Shown here: positions 59,484 to 64,000 of the stretch, in pieces
Layout: each line of letters starts with the position of its first letter
Numbering within the stretch: the first letter of the stretch is position 1
Origin: Shewanella gelidimarina
GTDB taxonomy: Bacteria; Pseudomonadota; Gammaproteobacteria; Enterobacterales; Shewanellaceae
Reading direction: 5' to 3'
NCBI RefSeq assembly: GCF_023283945.1
Contig: NZ_JAKIKW010000007.1
Location: forward strand, 62,001 to 126,000
Length of the DNA: 64,000 bases
Notes under the pieces: generated by a model
Told to the model about the DNA's origin: nothing
What the model saw: the letters and a program-made list of their open reading frames with translations, nothing else
Database searches by the model: none
Position numbers and translations under genes: made by a program

Positions 59484-59840
59484 CTATGTGGCCATGAGCT
59501 TAGCAATTTCTTGGTCAAACAAGTTCTTGATCAGGCATGAAAACTCTGTAATGAACAATGTCTGTTCAGCAGTTGCTTTATGCGTCGCCACTCTTGCAAG
59601 GATCTCTTCCAGATCATACACAATCGAGTCAACCTCTCTAATCACTATGTTTCGCTGAGCAAAGCTCAAAGACGGATTTTGACCACAAACCATGATAATT
59701 TGAGCTGCAAGCTGTTCTTCAAACAGCTCCATAACCGTGTCTTCAGCCGCTGATTGATGTTGTTGCGAGTTTTCAAATATACCTAAATGTTCAGTCAAAT
59801 ATTGAACAAGGTGCATATACCCGTCTGTATCGGTAACCAT
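59484..59840 (-). CDS. DUF3802 family protein
   Basis: This 118-residue soluble protein is mostly helical. The start MVTDTDGYMHLVQYLTEHL, the middle QIIMVCGQNPSLSFAQRN and the end TEFSCLIKNLFDQEIAKL fit my recollection of the DUF3802 family of Shewanella and Vibrio relatives. Function is unknown. ATG 59840 is preferred because it matches the family start and follows GGAAGG; a frame from 59867 adds nine residues. Confidence 0.7.
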   Translation of the reverse strand: MVTDTDGYMHLVQYLTEHLGIFENSQQHQSAAEDTVMELFEEQLAAQIIMVCGQNPSLSFAQRNIVIREVDSIVYDLEEILARVATHKATAEQTLFITEFSCLIKNLFDQEIAKLMAT

Positions 59841-59877
59841 ATCCCTTCCGAAATATGCAAAGTGCATAAATGATAAA

Positions 59878-59896
59878 GCGGCTCAAAAAGAGCCGC
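59878..59896 (-). terminator. Probable terminator of the YceI-family gene
   Basis: GCGGCTC and GAGCCGC form a seven-pair stem around AAAAA. The T run on the minus strand is short (TTTATC), so it is of moderate strength. Confidence 0.6.
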
Positions 59897-59953
59897 AAAT
59901 TCTTTTGGATAAGAATCTTATCTGAGTTTAAAGTGAAATGATATTGCCTAGAT

Positions 59954-60529
59954 CTATTTCTTGAGATTCAAAATAAAGGAGACTGGCACCGCGTTACTAA
60001 TTGCCGACAACCCTGCTATCTCGCGCAACTTTTCAATACCTTGCGTCAAACCAAAGCTGTCTGAATTAACAATGACAGGCATGACACTCGCAACGAGTAG
60101 ATTCGCGTCAGAAAGCCTAGCAATGCTCACCGTAAAGGGAAGACTCACTTTCTTACCGTGTAAGTCCACCTGCCCATCAATAGTGGCTACTTTTGACTCC
60201 CCAACGGCAATACTGTTGAGCAGCTTCTTATCTACTTTGGCAGATAACGTCAGCTTGGGGTACTTATCAACTTCAAACAATAACGACCCCATGCGTTCGT
60301 CTCTTATCTCAACTTGGGTATCAACACTCGCAAGAGAAATAGTTAACTCAAATTCGCCATTATCGTTTAGCGTTCCTGCTATGGTTTTAAAATGGTGAAC
60401 TTCGGCGATATCGCCTTTTTTAATCGAAATAAAATTGACGTTTGATTCATCATTTGTGACTTTCCAGCTTGCTGCTGACGTGACAAACGATAACGGAATG
60501 AGTAGTAATCCAATTATTATATTTTTCAT
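59954..60529 (-). CDS. YceI family periplasmic protein
   Basis: This 191-residue protein has a signal peptide (about 1-19) and a lipocalin-like YceI barrel. The start WKVTNDESNVNFISIKKG matches the usual substrate-barrel opening, and VEIRDERMGSLLFEVDKYPKL near 73-93 matches the conserved RD-x-R and FEV-x-KYP block. YceI proteins bind isoprenoid or fatty-acid-type lipids in the periplasm; the ligand here is unknown. No cytochrome b561 partner is adjacent. Confidence 0.88.
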   Translation of the reverse strand: MKNIIIGLLLIPLSFVTSAASWKVTNDESNVNFISIKKGDIAEVHHFKTIAGTLNDNGEFELTISLASVDTQVEIRDERMGSLLFEVDKYPKLTLSAKVDKKLLNSIAVGESKVATIDGQVDLHGKKVSLPFTVSIARLSDANLLVASVMPVIVNSDSFGLTQGIEKLREIAGLSAISNAVPVSFILNLKK

Positions 60530-60682
60530 GGTCGCTCCCTCTAGAAAAAATAGTGATAGATATCAATATGCAAAACAACATCAAGTGCTAATTTAGCACA
60601 AGCAGTTACTTCACACAGTAAATTCTAATTTCACAGTATGTGATTATTTTAGTACATAGGGTGCTTTTGCTGCCGTTAAAAG

Positions 60683-60714
60683 CAAAAATGCCACTTAATG
60701 AAGTGACATTTTTA
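60683..60714 (-). terminator. Terminator of pdxH
   Basis: On the minus strand AAAAATGTCACTT and AAGTGGCATTTTT pair (one G-T) around a short loop and end in a T run. Confidence 0.85.
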
Positions 60715-60725
60715 TCAATAACTGA

Positions 60726-61367
60726 CTATGGGGCTAATCTATCTCGCTGCCATTGACCATCGGCTGATTTAACATAAATAAATCGATCATGCAGCCTGTT
60801 CTCGCCGCCCTGCCAAAATTCAATGCTTTTTGGCTTAACGATGTAGCCTCCCCAAAACTTTGGCAGTGGAACATCGCCATTGGCAAACTTAGCCTTCATC
60901 TCGGCGAATTTTGTTTCCAGTGCTTTCCTGGCTGAAATTGGGCTAGATTGCTTTGAAACCCATGCCGCTATTTGACTGTCTTTGGGGCGAGACATGAAGT
61001 ATTTCAATACTTCCGTCTTTGATAATGGCTCGGCTATACCGGTTATCGCCACTTGCTTTTCTAACGTGTGCCAAGGAAATAGCAAACTTACCTGTGAATT
61101 ATGAGCAATATGCTGCGCTTTACGGCTCTCAAGGTTTGTAAAAAATACAAAACCATCATTACCAAACCTTTTAAGTAAAACAATCCGCTGGAACGGCTGA
61201 CCACTTTCATCGACAGTACCGAGTGACATCGCCGTTGGATCTTTTATCTCTGAGTCCTTAACCACTTCTAGCCAAGAAGTAAAAAGGTCCATTGGATCAT
61301 CAGGTACATTTTCGCTGTGCATCTCTCCTAGAGAATACTCTCGCCTGATATCGCTTAGCTCTGACAT
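60726..61367 (-). CDS. pdxH: Pyridoxamine 5'-phosphate oxidase
   Basis: PdxH is an FMN enzyme that oxidises PNP or PMP to pyridoxal 5'-phosphate. This 213-residue protein is full length, with FMN-binding blocks [12 protein letters not shown] near 58-69 and [13 protein letters not shown] near 75-87, and the C-terminal signature [15 protein letters not shown] near 184-198. It lies 71 bases after agmatinase on the same strand. The link may be functional, because the neighbouring arginine decarboxylase needs PLP, but no shared promoter is shown. Confidence 0.95.
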   Translation of the reverse strand: MSELSDIRREYSLGEMHSENVPDDPMDLFTSWLEVVKDSEIKDPTAMSLGTVDESGQPFQRIVLLKRFGNDGFVFFTNLESRKAQHIAHNSQVSLLFPWHTLEKQVAITGIAEPLSKTEVLKYFMSRPKDSQIAAWVSKQSSPISARKALETKFAEMKAKFANGDVPLPKFWGGYIVKPKSIEFWQGGENRLHDRFIYVKSADGQWQRDRLAP

Positions 61368-61438
61368 CTATCAATCCTTTCATATTGCATGCTAAAAGAA
61401 GTACTGCAGATATTCATGTAAATACCTGTCCCAATAGC

Positions 61439-62368
61439 TTACTTAACTTTGCCGTTAGAATCAGCCCAAACATGCAATAATTCAAGCCCTAATGTGGCAC
61501 CTGCCAGTGCAGTGATCTCAGCACTGTCATACGCTGGTGCAACTTCCACCACATCCATACCAACGATATTCATACCATTCAAGCCACGAATAATTTTCAT
61601 CGCTTTATCGCTCGTTAGACCACCACATACGGGTGTGCCGGTGCCTGGCGCAAATGCTGGATCTAAGCAATCAATATCAAAGGTAACGTACATTGGCATA
61701 TCGCCGACTCTTTCACGGATTTGTGCGACGATTTGCTCTGCACTTTGATCATTCGCGGCTCCTGCATCAATGACTTTGAAGAGGTGGTTTGATTGATCGT
61801 ACTCCGTTCTGATACCCACTTGAATAGAGTGTTCTGCAGCAATAAGCCCCTCTTTTGGTGCGTGATAAAACATCGTACCGTGGTCATACTTACTGCCTTG
61901 ACTGTAAGTGTCAGTATGCGCATCGAAATGGAGTAACGCCATTTTGCCATGTTTTTTGTAGTGAGCACGTAGTAGAGGCAAAGTAACGAAATGATCACCA
62001 CCGAAACTTAATAGCGCTTTACCCGACTCAACAATTGCCGTGGCAAAATCTTCAACTCGCTTAGTAAAGTCAGCAGAATCGCCGCAGTCATAGACAAGAT
62101 CACCGGCATCAACCACTTTAATGTGATCACTTAGTTTAAATTGCCAAGGCCAGCGCGACTCTTCCCACGCTAAGTTAACGGAGGCTTGACGGATTGCACC
62201 CGGTCCCATGCGGCCGCCTGAACGTCCTGTGGTTGCCATATCAAAAGGCAAACCTAACACCACAACATCTGCATCACTCTCTAATGGCTTAAACTCTAGT
62301 GGCAATCTTAAGTAGCCAAACGCATTTGAGTAAAGCGAGTAATCAGGTTTGTCAGCGATAGTAGTCAT
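61439..62368 (-). CDS. speB: Agmatinase
   Basis: SpeB hydrolyses agmatine to putrescine and urea with a binuclear manganese centre. This 309-residue ureohydrolase has the metal-binding blocks [12 protein letters not shown] near 121-132, HFDAHTDTY near 147-155 and [19 protein letters not shown] near 225-243, and the subfamily loop [12 protein letters not shown]. It follows the AdoMet decarboxylase by 24 bases, forming an operon. Together with SpeA it gives the arginine-agmatine-putrescine route. Confidence 0.95.
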   Translation of the reverse strand: MTTIADKPDYSLYSNAFGYLRLPLEFKPLESDADVVVLGLPFDMATTGRSGGRMGPGAIRQASVNLAWEESRWPWQFKLSDHIKVVDAGDLVYDCGDSADFTKRVEDFATAIVESGKALLSFGGDHFVTLPLLRAHYKKHGKMALLHFDAHTDTYSQGSKYDHGTMFYHAPKEGLIAAEHSIQVGIRTEYDQSNHLFKVIDAGAANDQSAEQIVAQIRERVGDMPMYVTFDIDCLDPAFAPGTGTPVCGGLTSDKAMKIIRGLNGMNIVGMDVVEVAPAYDSAEITALAGATLGLELLHVWADSNGKVK

Positions 62369-62392
62369 AAAAGCTCCGTAAAAGGTCTAAAT

Positions 62393-63313
62393 TCACAATG
62401 TATGAGCTGTTAACTTTTCGCTAGCAGCTTGAATATAATGTTTATAATTAAAATAATTCGTTGTATTAAGCTGCAGGTCACAACGAGCTACTTCAATATG
62501 TTCAGGAAAGCCACTGGTGCTAATTTGTTGATTAACACCGATCACATCCCAACTACGGGGGTGTAAGATATTTAACATGGCGGTGAATATATTGAACGCA
62601 TATAGCTCAAAGTTCAAGTTCGTTTCAATACTCACATAAGCACTTTGTGCTTGAGGTGTAATATGAACGGTTATGAACTGTTCGCCATTCAAACCATTTA
62701 CTGAGTACCCACAAGGATCGAAAAGGTGATCATCAAAAATGAAGTCGGGTAATAATGCGTGTAAATTGAGCTGGCTCAATATCATCTGCTTGATTTGACT
62801 GGGTTGACGAAGATAATCAGCGACCTCGCCTTTGATGTGATACATCAACAAGTTAGTGCTACTGCAGAGCTTTTCAGTCATTTCGCTGCAAAAAAGATAA
62901 TGGTGATGACCATCTAAATGACCCACACGATATGCGGTTCCGCTTAGCCTAGATTGTAATTGTTTGGCGTCATCTTCAAAGTGTGTAGATTGAAGGTGAG
63001 ACAAAAACTCGCTCTTTCTCTGATAGTTAAATGATGAAATATTATCTTCACCGATTTCATCAATCAAAAAAATGCCAGCTTTAACTAGGTTGGTATTGCC
63101 ACATGTAATGAGTAACAGTTTGTTATCCCAAACAAAAAGGCTAGATTCACTTAGGATATAAGCATCACAGTCGTCATTTGACATGACGGAAAGAATGTCT
63201 GCTCCTGCTAGTAAAAGTCCACGATCCCAGAACGCACGTTCATAGCTTCGTAGTGAACGAACTCCATATTTGACTCGGAGCTCGATTTTCTTTTCTGAAC
63301 CTTCAAAAAACAT
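62393..63313 (-). CDS. S-adenosylmethionine decarboxylase, eukaryotic (class II) type
   Basis: This 306-residue pyruvoyl enzyme precursor decarboxylates AdoMet to the aminopropyl donor for spermidine. It matches the animal/plant class, not bacterial SpeD. FFEGSEK at 2-8 holds the active-site Glu4 (and Glu7). YILSESSLF at 52-60 gives the predicted self-cleavage between Glu56 and Ser57, creating the pyruvoyl group. TCGNT has Cys71. DPCGYSVNG at 199-207 has Ser204, and HITPQ has His217, the pair that drives processing. The later AYVSIETN block is also conserved. It sits between speA and speB, but no spermidine synthase is in the window. Confidence in the fold is high; product use is inferred. 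Confidence 0.92.
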   Translation of the reverse strand: MFFEGSEKKIELRVKYGVRSLRSYERAFWDRGLLLAGADILSVMSNDDCDAYILSESSLFVWDNKLLLITCGNTNLVKAGIFLIDEIGEDNISSFNYQRKSEFLSHLQSTHFEDDAKQLQSRLSGTAYRVGHLDGHHHYLFCSEMTEKLCSSTNLLMYHIKGEVADYLRQPSQIKQMILSQLNLHALLPDFIFDDHLFDPCGYSVNGLNGEQFITVHITPQAQSAYVSIETNLNFELYAFNIFTAMLNILHPRSWDVIGVNQQISTSGFPEHIEVARCDLQLNTTNYFNYKHYIQAASEKLTAHTL

Positions 63314-63332
63314 CTAGCGTCTCTTTTTTGCG

Positions 63333-63370
63333 TAAAAAATAAGACCAGCGCTGAGTACACTCAACACTGG
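63333..63370 (-). terminator. Terminator between speA and the AdoMet decarboxylase gene
   Basis: On the minus strand CCAGTGTTGAGT and ACTCAGCGCTGG pair (with G-T) around a two-base loop, followed by a T-rich run. It suggests that speA ends here and that the next genes need readthrough or their own promoter. Confidence 0.75.
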
Positions 63371-63400
63371 CCTGATAAAACTCAACATCTATCTAAACTA

Positions 63401-64000
63401 TCAAAAATCTTCTAGATACGTATACCCTTTTAAGCCTAACTGCAGCTCTTCAAGAATACTACAGCGCTCATCTTCATCAATATGCTTATTAACTAATTCT
63501 TCATACGTTCTCATAAATGAAACCGCTTCCAAATTCACATACCTAAGCACATCTGCGACCGTGTCTCCTTCTAAGACCGAATCAATATTAGTGCGGCCAT
63601 TTTCATCAATTCGAACCACTGCAGAGTTAGTATCCCCAAATAGGTTATGCATATCGCCTAAGATTTCTTGATATGCCCCGACTAAAAAGAAGCCTATAAG
63701 GTAAGGGCTTTCTTGCGTCCAAGCAGGTACAGGCAGCGTGGTTTCAATACCTTGTCCATCAACATATTGATCGACAATACCGTCTGAGTCACAGGTAATA
63801 TCAAGCATGACTGCGCGGCGCTCAGGTGCTTTATCTAACCCTGAAAGGGGTAAGACCGGAAAGACTTGATCAATGCCCCATGCATCAGGCAATGACTGAA
63901 ACAACGAAAAATTAACAAAGAACTTATCGGCTAACTTTTCGTTTAACTCATCAATAACCGGACGATGGAAACGATATTTCGGACTCATGCTGCCTTGTAA
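63401..64000 (-). CDS. speA: Biosynthetic arginine decarboxylase, C-terminal part
   Basis: This is the last 199 residues of SpeA, which makes agmatine from arginine with PLP. The reading frame stays open through the window edge (LQGS before the Met at 63988), so the N-terminal barrel with the PLP lysine is outside. The visible part has [20 protein letters not shown], the [24 protein letters not shown] block and the family end GYTYLED, which match E. coli SpeA closely. The product feeds agmatinase two genes downstream. Confidence 0.95.
   Translation of the reverse strand, partial: LQGSMSPKYRFHRPVIDELNEKLADKFFVNFSLFQSLPDAWGIDQVFPVLPLSGLDKAPERRAVMLDITCDSDGIVDQYVDGQGIETTLPVPAWTQESPYLIGFFLVGAYQEILGDMHNLFGDTNSAVVRIDENGRTNIDSVLEGDTVADVLRYVNLEAVSFMRTYEELVNKHIDEDERCSILEELQLGLKGYTYLEDF

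Overview
The window looks like a chromosomal segment of a marine gammaproteobacterium, most probably Shewanella or a close relative. The support is gene content and order: a complete hisLGDCBHAFI operon with an attenuator, pheS-pheT-ihfA, ydbH-ynbE-ydbL, a DUF3802-type protein, a speA / eukaryotic-type AdoMet decarboxylase / speB cluster, a perfect FNR/EtrA-type box, a perfect sigma-28 flagellar promoter, and several non-coding dispersed repeats of the kind seen in Shewanella genomes. This assignment is inference; there is no rRNA in the window.

Layout. 1-3512 is a scarred accessory stretch: a HupE/UreJ-type permease behind an FNR-type box, a glutathione transferase, an RND pump fragment, and diverged copies of a dispersed repeat. 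3513-10955 is a lipoprotein adaptor plus two RND permeases. 11474-13522 is a CpdB-type periplasmic phosphodiesterase. 13611-15496 carries a 270-bp MITE, three small unknown genes and a 524-bp composite repeat. 15529-19816 holds a DUF938 methyltransferase-like protein, YjjG, an acyl-CoA dehydrogenase and a YeaD mutarotase. 20334-24193 is the ydbH-ynbE-ydbL envelope lipid transport operon. 24297-26130 is a K+-channel-like gene followed by an AI-2E family gene. 26582-33766 combines a CadC/ToxR-like membrane regulator, two small secreted proteins, a 9+9 palindrome and a divergent RND pump. 34057-38320 has a secreted HExxH protein overlapping an EamA exporter, a small membrane protein and the YoaA helicase.

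38552-46233 is the histidine operon with promoter, leader peptide and attenuator. It is followed by an orphan solute-binding protein, purC, lpxM, and ihfA-pheT-pheS on the minus strand. 53580-57948 carries a chemoreceptor under a sigma-28 promoter, then a large sensor with a degenerate histidine kinase core. 58000-61367 has a tandem retropepsin-like secreted protein, small membrane and DUF3802 proteins, a YceI protein and PdxH. The right end (61439-64000, minus strand) is the polyamine block: speA (cut by the window edge), an AdoMet decarboxylase of the eukaryotic class, and agmatinase.

The most unusual items are the eukaryotic-class AdoMet decarboxylase without a neighbouring spermidine synthase, the single-chain duplicated retropepsin-like protein, the sensor lacking an evident phospho-histidine, the secreted HExxH protein translationally overlapped with an exporter, and the regulator/secreted-protein/RND locus around the palindrome at 29354-29375. 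No CRISPR array, prophage, complete insertion sequence or tRNA was seen.
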